Assembly: GCA_937974245.1 (NCBI GenBank)
Contig: CALJKV010000070.1
Location: 1-42,486 of the forward strand
DNA: 42,486 nt
Source of the DNA: an uncultured Chloroflexota bacterium
GTDB lineage: Bacteria > Chloroflexota > Anaerolineae > Aggregatilineales > Phototrophicaceae
Direction of reading: 5' to 3'
The notes under the pieces were generated by a model. It saw only the letters and a program-made list of their open reading frames with translations. It ran no database searches and was not told the DNA's origin. The translations under genes and the position numbers were made by a program. Below, in pieces: positions 15,196 to 23,677 of this stretch. The stretch's first letter is position 1. Each line of letters starts with the position of its first letter.

Positions 15196-16125
15196 ATGCC
15201 CATGAACAAGTGCAGAAAATCGTTCCCCACTCACATTGTGGTGTTCCTGGCACCCGCCGTTATTATTTACACTTTGTTTATGGTTTATCCGCTGGTGGAC
15301 TCGCTGCGCCTGAGTCTGTATGCGCCGGCGGCAGCGGGTGGCGAGGCGTTTGTGGGCTTCCAGAATTACGAGAAACTGCTCACCCATGAACTATGGGCAC
15401 CGCGCCTGCAAGGGGCGCTCAAAAATAACTTCATTTTCTTCCTCTTCCACATGTTTTTGCAAAACCCGATTGGCCTGCTGCTGGCGACGCTGCTCAGTTC
15501 GCAGATTGTCCGGGGCAAGGCCATCTTCCGCACGCTCATCTTCACGCCCACCATCCTGTCTTTTGTGCTGGTAGGCTTCATCTGGCGGCTGATTCTCAGT
15601 CCACTATGGGGGATTTCCGGTGATTTCCTGGCGATTTTCGGCATCGAGAACCAACCCTGGCTGGGACTGGAAAACACCGCGCTGCCGACTCTCTCGCTGA
15701 TCTCCGTGTGGCAGTTTATCGGCATCCCCATGATGCTCTTCCTGGCGGCGTTGATTGCCATCCCCGATGAACTGCTGGAAGCGGCGCGGGTGGACGGCGC
15801 GACGGCCTGGGGTCTCTTCTGGAAAATCAAGTTCCCGCTCATCCTGCCGACGGTGGGCATTGTGAGTGTGCTGACGTTCGTGGGCAACTTCAACGCCTTC
15901 GACCTGGTCTACGCCGCGCAGTCCGAACTCGGCCAGCCGAATTACTCCACCGACCTGTTAGGGACATTTTTCTACCGCACCTTCTTCGGGGTACAGCTCC
16001 AACCGGGCAACCCGACGATGGGCGCGACCATTGCCGGCGTGATGTTCGTCATCATCCTGACCGGTGTGCTGATTTATATGTTCGGCTGGCAGCGCCGTCT
16101 GCTCAAGCTCGAAATCGAACTCTAG
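15196..16125 (+). CDS. ABC sugar transporter permease (MalF/UgpA type)
   Basis: The 309-residue integral membrane protein has six main helices. The EAA loop reads DELLEAARVDGATAWGLFWK, followed by PLILPTVGIVSV, the ATPase-contact segment of binding-protein-dependent permeases. The start at ATG 15196 (MPMNKCRK) is chosen because GAGG lies six bases upstream. The open frame continues to 14995 but runs through two intercistronic hairpins. It pairs with the permease at 16141 to form the membrane channel. No ATPase gene is found in the cluster, so a shared MsmX/UgpC-type ATPase elsewhere is inferred. Confidence 0.92.
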   Translation: MPMNKCRKSFPTHIVVFLAPAVIIYTLFMVYPLVDSLRLSLYAPAAAGGEAFVGFQNYEKLLTHELWAPRLQGALKNNFIFFLFHMFLQNPIGLLLATLLSSQIVRGKAIFRTLIFTPTILSFVLVGFIWRLILSPLWGISGDFLAIFGIENQPWLGLENTALPTLSLISVWQFIGIPMMLFLAALIAIPDELLEAARVDGATAWGLFWKIKFPLILPTVGIVSVLTFVGNFNAFDLVYAAQSELGQPNYSTDLLGTFFYRTFFGVQLQPGNPTMGATIAGVMFVIILTGVLIYMFGWQRRLLKLEIEL

Positions 16126-16140
16126 GACGGGGGAGACCTT

Positions 16141-17001
16141 ATGCTCAAGCAGTTCAGACGCCCCGGCTATCTCATCCAGTTCCTCCTGGCGCATGGCACC
16201 CTGTTCGTCTATACGCTCATCGCGCTGTTCCCGGTATTTCTGGTTCTCATCAACTCATTCAAGAACCGCCGGGCGATTTTTCGATCACCCTATACCATCG
16301 CGCTGCCGTTCGAGCCATACGCGGAAAACTGGGACACGGTTGGCTACGAAACGGTATTCAAACGCGCCCACTTTGACACCTACTTCATGAACAGCCTGAT
16401 CGTGACGGTGGTGGCGCTGCTGCTCATCCTGATTATCGGCACAATGGCGGCTTTCGCGCTGGCGGAGTACCGCTTTAAGGGGAACACCGCACTCGGCCTG
16501 TACCTGGCGCTGGGCATCATGATCCCGATCCGTTTAGGGACGGTCAGCCTGCTGCGTCTGATCGTCAACCTGGGGCTGATTAATACGCTGACGGCGCTGA
16601 TCCTGGTGTATACCGCGATGGGGCTGCCGCTGGCGATTTTCATCCTGCAGCAGTTTATGCGCCAGGTGCCGCGTGACCTCAAAGACGCGGCGCGGGTGGA
16701 CGGGGCCAGCGAGTATCGTATTTACTGGATGATTTTGCCACTGGTACGTCCCGCTATCGGCACGGTCATGGTCTTTAACATGATCCCCATCTGGAACGAC
16801 CTGTGGTTCCCACTGATTCTCGCGCCGGGCGAGGCAACCAAGACGGTCACCCTGGGGGCGCAGATTTTCCTGGGGCAGTTCGTGACGGACTGGAACGCGG
16901 TGCTGGCGTCGCTCACGCTTTCCGCAATTCCGGTGATCGTGCTGTATATACTCTTCTCGCGCCAGCTCATTCGCGGGCTGACGGCGGGCGCGGTGAAATA
17001 A
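16141..17001 (+). CDS. ABC sugar transporter permease (MalG/UgpE type)
   Basis: This 286-residue protein has six membrane helices and the EAA motif DLKDAARVDGASEYRIYWMI followed by LPLVRPAIGTV. GGGGGAG lies before the ATG, 15 bases after the stop of the first permease. It is the second half of the heterodimeric channel and sits directly before two Gfo/Idh/MocA dehydrogenases. This links import with oxidation of the substrate. Length and topology are standard for the family. Confidence 0.93.
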   Translation: MLKQFRRPGYLIQFLLAHGTLFVYTLIALFPVFLVLINSFKNRRAIFRSPYTIALPFEPYAENWDTVGYETVFKRAHFDTYFMNSLIVTVVALLLILIIGTMAAFALAEYRFKGNTALGLYLALGIMIPIRLGTVSLLRLIVNLGLINTLTALILVYTAMGLPLAIFILQQFMRQVPRDLKDAARVDGASEYRIYWMILPLVRPAIGTVMVFNMIPIWNDLWFPLILAPGEATKTVTLGAQIFLGQFVTDWNAVLASLTLSAIPVIVLYILFSRQLIRGLTAGAVK

Positions 17002-17014
17002 CAAGGAGATAACC

Positions 17015-18013
17015 ATGCGCGTTGGCATTGTCGGGGCGGGGTTCATGGCACAAACCCATGCCGCCGCCTGGGCGAAAACGCCGGCAGAGATCGCCGGTAT
17101 CCATTCAATAGATCGGGAAAGCGCGAAGCGTCTGGCCGGGGCCTATGATACCCGAACGTTTGATAGCGTGGCCGCGCTGCTGCGCGATGTGGACGTGCTG
17201 GATATTTGCGCGCCGACCCATCTGCACCACGAGATGACGCTGCAAGCCGCCGCCACCGGGAAAGATATCGTCTGCGAGAAACCATTAGGACGCACCCTCG
17301 ACCAGGCGCGAGAGATGATCGCCGCCTGTGATAAAGCCGGGGTAAAGCTGCTGGTCGGCCATGTTGTGCGCTTCTTCCCGCAGTACGCGCTGGCAAAAGC
17401 GGCTGTTGACCGGGGCGATGTGGGCAAAGTCGGCGTAGTGCGCCTGACACGGTGCAGTTTCCAGCCGCGCGGCACCGGGGGCTGGTTCATGGATAGCGAA
17501 AAGTCGGGCGGCATGATGCTCGACCTGATGATTCACGATTTTGATTACGCCCGCTGGGTAGCCGGGGAAGTCGAGAGCGTGTTCACCCGGCAGGTGCGCA
17601 GCCGTCACCCGGATGCCCCCGGCGACTACGCTCTGGCGATCCTGCGACATACGAACGGCGCGATTTCCAATGTCGAAGGCGGTTGGGCGTACCCGCCGCC
17701 GCTGTTCCGTACCGCGCTGGAAATTGCCGGGGACAAAGGGCTGATTGAACACCCCGCCAGCAGCTCGGATCCGCTGGAAGTGCATGTCCAGGCCAGCGGC
17801 AGCGGGGAGAGGCCGTCGGTGGCCGCCCCCTCCAGCCCAACGACAGAATCCCCCTATGACCTCGAAATCCGCCATTTTTATGACGTGCTGACCGGCGCAG
17901 TGACGACCCCGCGCGTCACCGCCGCAGACGGCCTGATGGCGCTGAAAATCGCCTTCGCCGCAATTGAATCGGCCCGAACGGGTAAAAGGGTCAGCTTGAA
18001 GGAGTTTGCGTAA
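17015..18013 (+). CDS. Gfo/Idh/MocA-family NAD(P)-dependent oxidoreductase
   Basis: The 332-residue enzyme has an N-terminal Rossmann fold beginning MRVGIVGAGFMAQTHAAAWA. The family motif EKP is at residues 88-90, and K89 is the likely catalytic lysine. A C-terminal alpha/beta domain carries GGGMMLDLMIHDFDYARW-like features (SGGMMLDLMIHDFDYARWV at about 165-183), with the substrate-binding Asp/His. Members oxidise or epimerise sugars, inositols or related polyols. AAGGAG precedes the ATG. The stop overlaps the next gene's start by one base (TAATG), so it is translationally coupled to a second member of the family. The precise substrate is unknown. Confidence 0.92.
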   Translation: MRVGIVGAGFMAQTHAAAWAKTPAEIAGIHSIDRESAKRLAGAYDTRTFDSVAALLRDVDVLDICAPTHLHHEMTLQAAATGKDIVCEKPLGRTLDQAREMIAACDKAGVKLLVGHVVRFFPQYALAKAAVDRGDVGKVGVVRLTRCSFQPRGTGGWFMDSEKSGGMMLDLMIHDFDYARWVAGEVESVFTRQVRSRHPDAPGDYALAILRHTNGAISNVEGGWAYPPPLFRTALEIAGDKGLIEHPASSSDPLEVHVQASGSGERPSVAAPSSPTTESPYDLEIRHFYDVLTGAVTTPRVTAADGLMALKIAFAAIESARTGKRVSLKEFA

Positions 18014-19029
18014 TGCGTGTCGGTATCATGAGTTTTGCCCACCTCCACGCTGAAGGGTATGTCTATAACCTGCGTGCCATCCCTGGCGTGGAAATCATCG
18101 GGCTGGCGGACGATAACCCGGTGCGGGCGGCCTACTTCTCAGAGCATTTCGGCCTGCGGCGGTTCGAGTCGTATGAGGCGCTGCTGGCTGAAAAGCCGGA
18201 CGCGGTGATTGTCTGTTCGGAAAACGCCCGCCACCTGCCGCTGGTGAAGCTGGCCGCTGCTGCCGGGGCGCATGTCCTGTGCGAGAAGCCACTGGCTACC
18301 ACTGTTGCCGATGCCCAGGCGATCATAGACGTGTGCCAGGCAGCCGGGGTGCAGTTGATGACGGCCTTCCCGATGCGCTTCAGCCCGCCGGTGATGGAAG
18401 TCAAGAAACTGGTGGATTCCGGGCAGCTTGGGCCGGTCTACGGCTGCAACAGCACCAACCAGGGTTCACTGCCGCGTGCCCACCAGGCGGCAGGAATGCC
18501 CGACCTGGGGCGTGACTGGTTTGTGAATAAGGCGCTGGCCGGGGGCGGCGCGGTGGCCGACCATGTGGTTCATCTGGCCGACCTGCTGCGCTGGATGCTC
18601 CAGAGCGAAGTGGTGGAAGTCTTTGCGGAAACCAACCAGGTCTTTTATGGCGATGAGGTCGAAGTTGAGACCGGCGGACTGGTGATGCTCACGTTTGCCA
18701 ATGGGACGTTCGCCAGCATTGATTGCAGTTGGAGCAAGCCGCCTTATTATCCCACCTGGGGCGGCTTGAAAATGGAACTCGTGGGCGAAAACGGGCTGGC
18801 GATAGTGGACGCCTTCAAGCAGACGATTACGCTCTACAATGAAGCGGAGGGGCGTCCCCGCTGGCTGCCCTGGGGGTCGGATGCCAACCAGGGCATGGTC
18901 GCGGCCTTCCTGGATGCTGTCCGCGAGAACCGGACTCCGGCCATCACCGGGTTTGATGGCTACCAGGCGGTAGCGATTGTGGCGGCTGCCTACCAGTCGG
19001 CGGCAACCGGCAAACCGGTGGCACTGTAA
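18013..19029 (+). CDS. Gfo/Idh/MocA-family oxidoreductase, second copy
   Basis: The 338-residue paralogue has the EKP motif at residues 91-93 and a Rossmann N-terminus. Its dinucleotide loop is unusual: MRVGIMSFAHLHAEGY replaces the common GxGxxG pattern, as seen in one subgroup of this family. The C-terminal domain contains GGGAVADHVVHLADLLRWML (about 177-196), with the conserved Asp-His pair. It probably acts on a product of, or in sequence with, the enzyme encoded just upstream. It is the last gene of the importer-dehydrogenase operon. A promoter for the next operon begins 22 bases after its stop. Confidence 0.9.
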   Translation: MRVGIMSFAHLHAEGYVYNLRAIPGVEIIGLADDNPVRAAYFSEHFGLRRFESYEALLAEKPDAVIVCSENARHLPLVKLAAAAGAHVLCEKPLATTVADAQAIIDVCQAAGVQLMTAFPMRFSPPVMEVKKLVDSGQLGPVYGCNSTNQGSLPRAHQAAGMPDLGRDWFVNKALAGGGAVADHVVHLADLLRWMLQSEVVEVFAETNQVFYGDEVEVETGGLVMLTFANGTFASIDCSWSKPPYYPTWGGLKMELVGENGLAIVDAFKQTITLYNEAEGRPRWLPWGSDANQGMVAAFLDAVRENRTPAITGFDGYQAVAIVAAAYQSAATGKPVAL

Positions 19030-19050
19030 TCCCACTTTCGCGGCTCACAC

Positions 19051-19080
19051 TTGCCAGACATTCCGCTCCAACGGTATAGT
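19051..19080 (+). promoter_or_regulatory. Promoter of the PspC/LiaF-like operon
   Basis: TTGCCA (19051-19056) and TATAGT (19075-19080) are separated by 18 bases. The predicted transcript would begin near 19087, leaving a leader of about 32 bases to the ATG at 19119. This favours that start over the upstream TTG at 19095. Confidence 0.5.
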
Positions 19081-19118
19081 GGAGTGGTTTCGAGTTGGTA
19101 TTTATCCTGGCGGTTTCG

Positions 19119-19481
19119 ATGGTCCGAAGTTTTACAGATCGTGTCATAGGCGGGGTATGCGGCGGGCTGGCGGCGCTGCTGCCAGTGAACGCCTGGGTAT
19201 TCCGGTGGGTGTTTGTCCTGCTGGCCGTCCTGACGGGTGGCGCGTTTGCCGCGTTGTACCTGCTGTTGTGGCTGGCGCTGCCGCAGGAAACACTTATCGG
19301 GCGTGGGCGCGGCGGGGCGGGGTCGCTGCTGGCGGTCATCGTGTTGTCACTGGTGACCGGTGTGGCCTGGCTGGCGGCACAAAGCGGGAATTTGCAGACG
19401 GCATCCGGGCGGGATGTGTTCTGGCCGGGGATGCTGCTGGCGCTGGCCGCCGTGTTCTTCCTGCGGCAGATCAGGGGGTAA
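19119..19481 (+). CDS. PspC-domain membrane protein
   Basis: This 120-residue protein opens with the PspC signature: MVRSFTDRVIGGVCGGLAAL, then a hydrophobic pair of segments ending in LYLLLWLALPQE. Two more hydrophobic stretches follow, so about three or four membrane segments are expected. PspC proteins sense or buffer envelope stress. Start ATG 19119 has GGCGG upstream. An in-frame TTG at 19095 would add eight residues. Three bases separate its stop from the LiaF-like gene, so the two are one operon. This is the common pairing of PspC with a toastrack domain in stress modules. Confidence 0.85.
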   Translation: MVRSFTDRVIGGVCGGLAALLPVNAWVFRWVFVLLAVLTGGAFAALYLLLWLALPQETLIGRGRGGAGSLLAVIVLSLVTGVAWLAAQSGNLQTASGRDVFWPGMLLALAAVFFLRQIRG

Positions 19482-19484
19482 GGG

Positions 19485-20432
19485 GTGCAAGTACGCAAAC
19501 GCACGAATTTTCTCTTGGGGTTAGTGCTGCTGGCGGCGGCTGTTGTGCTGCTGCTGCGGGCGCTGGACGTGATCCCCGAAGGTATTTTTGATATCATCGC
19601 ACGCGCCTGGCCTGCGCTCATCATCTTTGCCGGAATCAGCATCTTTTTACGGGAGCGCGTGCCGTATGGCGGGCTGTTCGCCCTGATGTTGAGCCTGGCC
19701 CTGGTGGGTGGCGTGACCGTGCTGGCGTTCAACACCCGTTCCGGCCAGCAGCGCGACGACTATCAGGAAACCATCGCAGAGACGGTCAGCCCGGCGGTGA
19801 CGCTGCTGCGCGTGCGCGTCGGCGTGCTGTCTACCGGCGTAGAGCTGCTGCGTTCGTTGGAATCCGGGCGCATTACCGGGACTTTCACCGGCAGCAGTGC
19901 CAGCCAGCTTCAGGTAGACTATGTTGAAGCCGACGATAACACGGCCACACTGACGATTACCGAAAGCCAGCGCGAACCGTTCCCGCTGCTGGAAACCATA
20001 GGGCGCGGCGTTTTCCAACTGGAACTCCCGGCGGACGTGGCGCTGGACGTGGTGTTCACCGGGGAAAGCGGCGAAACCGTCATGAATATGGATGGGCTGG
20101 CGCTGGAACGACTCAACATTGACCTGCAACAAGGCGATGTCGTCGTGACTCTGCCGGCATACAACCCCCTTGGCTCGGCTGAAGACGCCATGCTCGGCAC
20201 TCTGGCTGCCCGTGACGGTGCGCTCACGCTGCGTATCCCGGAGGCAGTGGCGGCGCACCTGGAAGTCGTGCGCCCTGGCAGCGGTATTCCGGCATCAGTG
20301 GATGACATCCGTTACTTGCGCTTAGAGGGCGGTGTGCTGGAAACACGCAATTTCGACACATTCGATATGCGGGTGCGCTACCTGCTGGATGTGCCTCACG
20401 GCCCAATTGTCGTCACTACAGCAGGGGGATAG
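19485..20432 (+). CDS. LiaI/LiaF-like membrane protein with toastrack-type domain
   Basis: The 315-residue product has an N-terminal membrane region with two or three helices (FLLGLVLLAAAVVLLLRALD, then WPALIIFAGISIFL, and a third near residues 65-78) typical of LiaI-LiaF transmembrane domains. The external part (about 90-315) is beta-rich and repetitive (LELPADVALDVVFTGESGE, LNIDLQQGDVVVTLP), like the toastrack or DUF2154-type domains that accompany PspC. A GTG start follows an AGGGG sequence. The pair is likely an envelope-stress sensor unit without an adjacent response regulator. A terminator for the opposite strand lies beyond its 3' end. Confidence 0.75.
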   Translation: MQVRKRTNFLLGLVLLAAAVVLLLRALDVIPEGIFDIIARAWPALIIFAGISIFLRERVPYGGLFALMLSLALVGGVTVLAFNTRSGQQRDDYQETIAETVSPAVTLLRVRVGVLSTGVELLRSLESGRITGTFTGSSASQLQVDYVEADDNTATLTITESQREPFPLLETIGRGVFQLELPADVALDVVFTGESGETVMNMDGLALERLNIDLQQGDVVVTLPAYNPLGSAEDAMLGTLAARDGALTLRIPEAVAAHLEVVRPGSGIPASVDDIRYLRLEGGVLETRNFDTFDMRVRYLLDVPHGPIVVTTAGG

Positions 20433-20489
20433 ATTCGCTTACCACCCGGCAAGCAGAAAGACTGTTATCATCAAACAGCTTCTCAACGC

Positions 20490-20524
20490 AAAAAAACAGC
20501 CCCTGCCATTTTCGACAGGGGCTG
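20490..20524 (-). terminator. Rho-independent terminator for the 56-residue membrane protein gene
   Basis: Perfect 9-base arms CAGCCCCTG (20497-20505) and CAGGGGCTG (20516-20524) are followed on the minus strand by seven T residues (20490-20496). It lies 28 bases past the stop of the small minus-strand gene at 20553-20723. The plus-strand side has no T tract. Confidence 0.8.
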
Positions 20525-20552
20525 CGCTGTTCTATTATCCAAGCGCTGTTAG

Positions 20553-20723
20553 TTAGTGGGATTTGCTGGTCTGGGGTTTGCTTTCGATGCTGACCATGCT
20601 AATTTCACGCCGGCGCTGCCAACGGTCAACCACGATACCCAGTGCGACCAGAGCGATGATCGGGATGCCTACCCGAACCAGGAAGAGACCCGCTACACTC
20701 ACTACCATCATAATGTCCGTCAT
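20553..20723 (-). CDS. Small single-pass membrane protein (56 residues)
   Basis: This short minus-strand ORF starts at ATG 20723 with GAGGG seven bases upstream and ends at TAA 20553-20555. The product has an N-terminal hydrophobic helix (about residues 4-32; AGLFLVRVGIPIIALVALGI) followed by a basic cluster, DRWQRRRE, and a polar tail. By the positive-inside rule it would be anchored with its C-terminus in the cytoplasm. No family is recognised. A canonical terminator directly after the stop supports it as a single-gene transcript. It sits between the LiaF-like gene and clpB, both stress genes, so a role in envelope or heat stress is possible but unproven. Confidence 0.7.
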   Translation of the reverse strand: MTDIMMVVSVAGLFLVRVGIPIIALVALGIVVDRWQRRREISMVSIESKPQTSKSH

Positions 20724-20955
20724 GTTGTTTCCCTCGTCAGCTCATTCGTTGTTGTTGATAACACTAGCATAGCAAACTGAGGGGGACGCGGTAAATCAGT
20801 GAAGCCACCTAACTTCCGTGTGGGGTATTCACCCCATAAGCCCCCAGGATACACCCCAGACAACGCAGTCCCCCCTCGTGCCGACTGCTTTGATAACGGC
20901 CTGATAACGGCCACTTCATCCGCCAATGAGCCTCTGATGGTTCTCTTATACCCCT

Positions 20956-20984
20956 CTGACACCACAGGAATAGACTCGTATTGT
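20956..20984 (+). promoter_or_regulatory. clpB: Putative promoter of clpB
   Basis: CTGACA (20956-20961) and TATTGT (20979-20984) are separated by 17 bases. The start point would be near 20991, just before the GAGGG ribosome-binding site at 20996-21000. No CIRCE or HAIR-type heat-shock operator was found in the 285-base gap. Confidence 0.4.
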
Positions 20985-21008
20985 ATTGGAAAGATGAGGG
21001 TTTATTGT

Positions 21009-23621
21009 ATGGATATGAAACGATTGACCAATAAGGCGCAGGAAGCGTTGTTAGGGGCACAATCCCTGGCGATGGAATTCGGACATCCCGCGATCGAGCC
21101 ACTGCATGTTATGGTCGCCCTGATGCAGCAGGCGGATGGTGTTGTGCCGGAAGTCGTCGCCAAAATCGGTGGGCGTCCGGGGGCGCTCATGGCAGAGTTG
21201 GAACAGACATTAGAGAGCAAGCCGCGTGTTTCCGGCAGCAACGCTGAGGTAGGGCTGAACCGGCAGACTCAGGAGGTGCTGACCAAGGCGGAGAAACAGG
21301 CTCGCAAGATGGGCGATGAGTATATCAGCACCGAACACATCCTGCTGGCGCTTACCGAAGACAACAGCATGCGGGACATCCTGAACCGCCAAGGCGTCAC
21401 CCACGATGCTATCCTCAAGGCGCTGGTTGCCATTCGCGGCGGACAGCGGATCACGTCGCAAGACCCGGAAAGCACCTATAAGAGCCTGGAGAAGTACGGG
21501 CGTGACCTGACGGCGCTGGCACGGCAGGGCAAACTCGACCCGGTGATCGGGCGTGATGATGAAATCCGGCGTGTTGTCCAGGTCATCAGCCGCCGCACCA
21601 AGAATAACCCGGTGTTGATTGGTGAGGCCGGAGTGGGCAAGACGGCTATCGCCGAAGGGTTGGCGCAGCGAATCATCAACAGCGATGTACCGGAAGGACT
21701 GCGCGACAAACAGATTATCCAGTTGGATATGGGCGCGCTGGTAGCCGGGGCCAAGTTTCGCGGCGAATTCGAGGAACGCCTGAAGGCCGTTCTAAAGGAA
21801 GTTGCCGATAGCGACGGCGATATTATCCTTTTCCTGGATGAACTGCATACCATCGTCGGCGCGGGCGCGGCGGAAGGCGCGATGGACGCCAGCAACATGC
21901 TCAAACCGATGCTGGCACGCGGCGAACTGCGGGCCATTGGCGCGACCACACTGGACGAATACCGCAAATATATCGAGAAAGACGCAGCGCTCGAACGCCG
22001 TTTCCAGCCAGTCTTTGTGGATGAGCCGAGCGTCGAGGATACCATCAGCATCCTGCGTGGCTTGAAAGAACGCTACGAGGTGCACCATGGTGTCCGTATC
22101 CAGGACGGTGCGGTCATCGCCGCAGCCACCCTCAGTGACCGTTACATCGCGGATCGCCAGCTCCCCGACAAGGCGATTGACCTGATTGACGAGGCGGCGG
22201 CGCGGCTGAAGATGGAGATCGACAGCAAACCGTTGGCACTGGAAACCGTCGAACGGCATATCATGCAATTGGAGATTGAACGCGAGGCACTCAAAAAGGA
22301 GCGCGACCAGGCTTCTCGCCAGCGCCTGGAAGCGATTGAGGCTGATCTGGCGAATCAGCGGGAAGAACTCAATGGCCTCACCGCCCGCTGGCAGACGGAG
22401 CGGGATGCAATTCAGGCTATCCGTGACATCAAGGCACAGATGGACGACACCCGCACCCAGCTTGAACAGGCCGAACGGCGCTCCGATCTGGAAAACGCGG
22501 CGCGGCTGCGCTATGGCACACTGCCGGATCTCGAGAGTCAGCTCGCCGGGCAGGAACGCCGCCTGCACGACCTGCAAATGGGCGGTGCGATGCTCAAAGA
22601 AGAGGTAGATGCCGACGAAATCGCCGCAGTTGTATCGCGCTGGACGGGTGTCCCGGTATCACGGCTGCTGGAAGGTGAAGTCGAGAAGCTGCTGAAAATG
22701 GAAGAGCGTCTGCACCAGCGGGTAATCGGCCAGGATGAAGCCGTGCGGGCGGTGGCCGCTGCCGTGCGCCGCAGCCGCGCCGGTCTGCAAGACCCGAACC
22801 GACCGGTCGGAACGTTTCTATTCCTGGGGCCTACGGGGGTCGGCAAAACCGAACTGGCACGTTCGCTGGCGTCCTTCCTGTTTGACGATGAAGACGCCAT
22901 GATACGCATTGATATGAGCGAGTATAGTGAACGCCACACCGTTGCCCGGTTGGTCGGCGCGCCGCCTGGATACGTAGGTTACGAAGAAGGCGGCCAATTG
23001 ACGGAAGCTGTCCGCCGCCGCCCCTACAGTGTGGTGCTGTTCGATGAAGTCGAAAAAGCGCATTCCGATGTCTTCAATATCTTCCTCCAGGTCTTCGATG
23101 ATGGCCGCCTGACGGATGGGCAAGGTCGCACAGTGGACTTCACCAACTCGGTCATTATTATGACCAGCAACGTTGGCAGCCAACTCATCAAGCAGGCCGG
23201 GACAAATGCTGATGCGAAGGCGCTGCGCGAAGCCGTTATGGTGGAACTTGACACCGTGTTCCGCCCGGAGTTTCTCAACCGGCTGGATGATATCATCATG
23301 TTCCACAGCCTCACCCGGCAGGACATCGCCCGTATCGTGGACATCCAGCTTGGACGACTGGAACGGCTGCTGGCTGACCGTCACCTGACACTGGAACTGA
23401 CGGCGCTGGCACGGGATTATCTGGTGGAAAAGGGCTTTGACCCCATCTACGGGGCGCGTCCCCTTAAGCGGGCGATCCAGCGCGAACTGCAAGACCCGCT
23501 GGCGCTGCACCTGTTGGAAGGCGACGTGCGCGACGGTGACCACATCGCAGTGGACGCGGCGCTGGATGGCGAAGGGCTGGTCTTCGAAACGTTCAGCGAA
23601 CCGGAAGCGGAGATCATGTAA
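21009..23621 (+). CDS. clpB: ATP-dependent disaggregase ClpB
   Basis: The 870-residue Hsp100 chaperone has an N-terminal Clp repeat domain (residues 1-145). The first AAA+ domain has Walker A GEAGVGKT at 205-212 and Walker B LFLDELHT. The coiled-coil middle domain (about 400-530) is the insertion that separates ClpB from ClpA/ClpC. The second AAA+ domain has GPTGVGKT at 607-614 and IDMSEYSERH. It rescues aggregated proteins with DnaK. ATG 21009 (MDMKRLTNKA) is the family start, with GAGGG eight bases upstream. The open frame reaches back to 20799, but the added 70 residues are not ClpB-like. There is no IGF/L-type ClpP loop. A strong terminator follows. Confidence 0.97.
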   Translation: MDMKRLTNKAQEALLGAQSLAMEFGHPAIEPLHVMVALMQQADGVVPEVVAKIGGRPGALMAELEQTLESKPRVSGSNAEVGLNRQTQEVLTKAEKQARKMGDEYISTEHILLALTEDNSMRDILNRQGVTHDAILKALVAIRGGQRITSQDPESTYKSLEKYGRDLTALARQGKLDPVIGRDDEIRRVVQVISRRTKNNPVLIGEAGVGKTAIAEGLAQRIINSDVPEGLRDKQIIQLDMGALVAGAKFRGEFEERLKAVLKEVADSDGDIILFLDELHTIVGAGAAEGAMDASNMLKPMLARGELRAIGATTLDEYRKYIEKDAALERRFQPVFVDEPSVEDTISILRGLKERYEVHHGVRIQDGAVIAAATLSDRYIADRQLPDKAIDLIDEAAARLKMEIDSKPLALETVERHIMQLEIEREALKKERDQASRQRLEAIEADLANQREELNGLTARWQTERDAIQAIRDIKAQMDDTRTQLEQAERRSDLENAARLRYGTLPDLESQLAGQERRLHDLQMGGAMLKEEVDADEIAAVVSRWTGVPVSRLLEGEVEKLLKMEERLHQRVIGQDEAVRAVAAAVRRSRAGLQDPNRPVGTFLFLGPTGVGKTELARSLASFLFDDEDAMIRIDMSEYSERHTVARLVGAPPGYVGYEEGGQLTEAVRRRPYSVVLFDEVEKAHSDVFNIFLQVFDDGRLTDGQGRTVDFTNSVIIMTSNVGSQLIKQAGTNADAKALREAVMVELDTVFRPEFLNRLDDIIMFHSLTRQDIARIVDIQLGRLERLLADRHLTLELTALARDYLVEKGFDPIYGARPLKRAIQRELQDPLALHLLEGDVRDGDHIAVDAALDGEGLVFETFSEPEAEIM

Positions 23622-23641
23622 CGGCGCAGATGGTGATAGAT

Positions 23642-23675
23642 AGGGCGTAGCGAGGTATGTGCTGCGCCCTTTTTT
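23642..23675 (+). terminator. Rho-independent terminator of clpB
   Basis: Ten-base arms AGGGCGTAGC (23642-23651) and GCTGCGCCCT (23661-23670), with one G-T pair, are followed by a run of T residues. It begins 20 bases after the clpB stop and ends before the convergent lipoprotein gene. Confidence 0.85.
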
Positions 23676-23677
23676 AT

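Noticed and set aside
20556..20780. Plus-strand ORFs of 69-74 residues
   Set aside because: They are antisense to the small membrane protein, which has a ribosome-binding site, membrane helix and terminator of its own.
20799..21008. 70-residue N-terminal extension of ClpB
   Set aside because: It is not ClpB-like, it contains the putative promoter, and ATG 21009 has the ribosome-binding site and the family N-terminus.
20780..21008. Heat-shock operator (CIRCE or HAIR) before clpB
   Set aside because: No TTAGCACTC-type inverted repeat or HAIR consensus is present in the gap.
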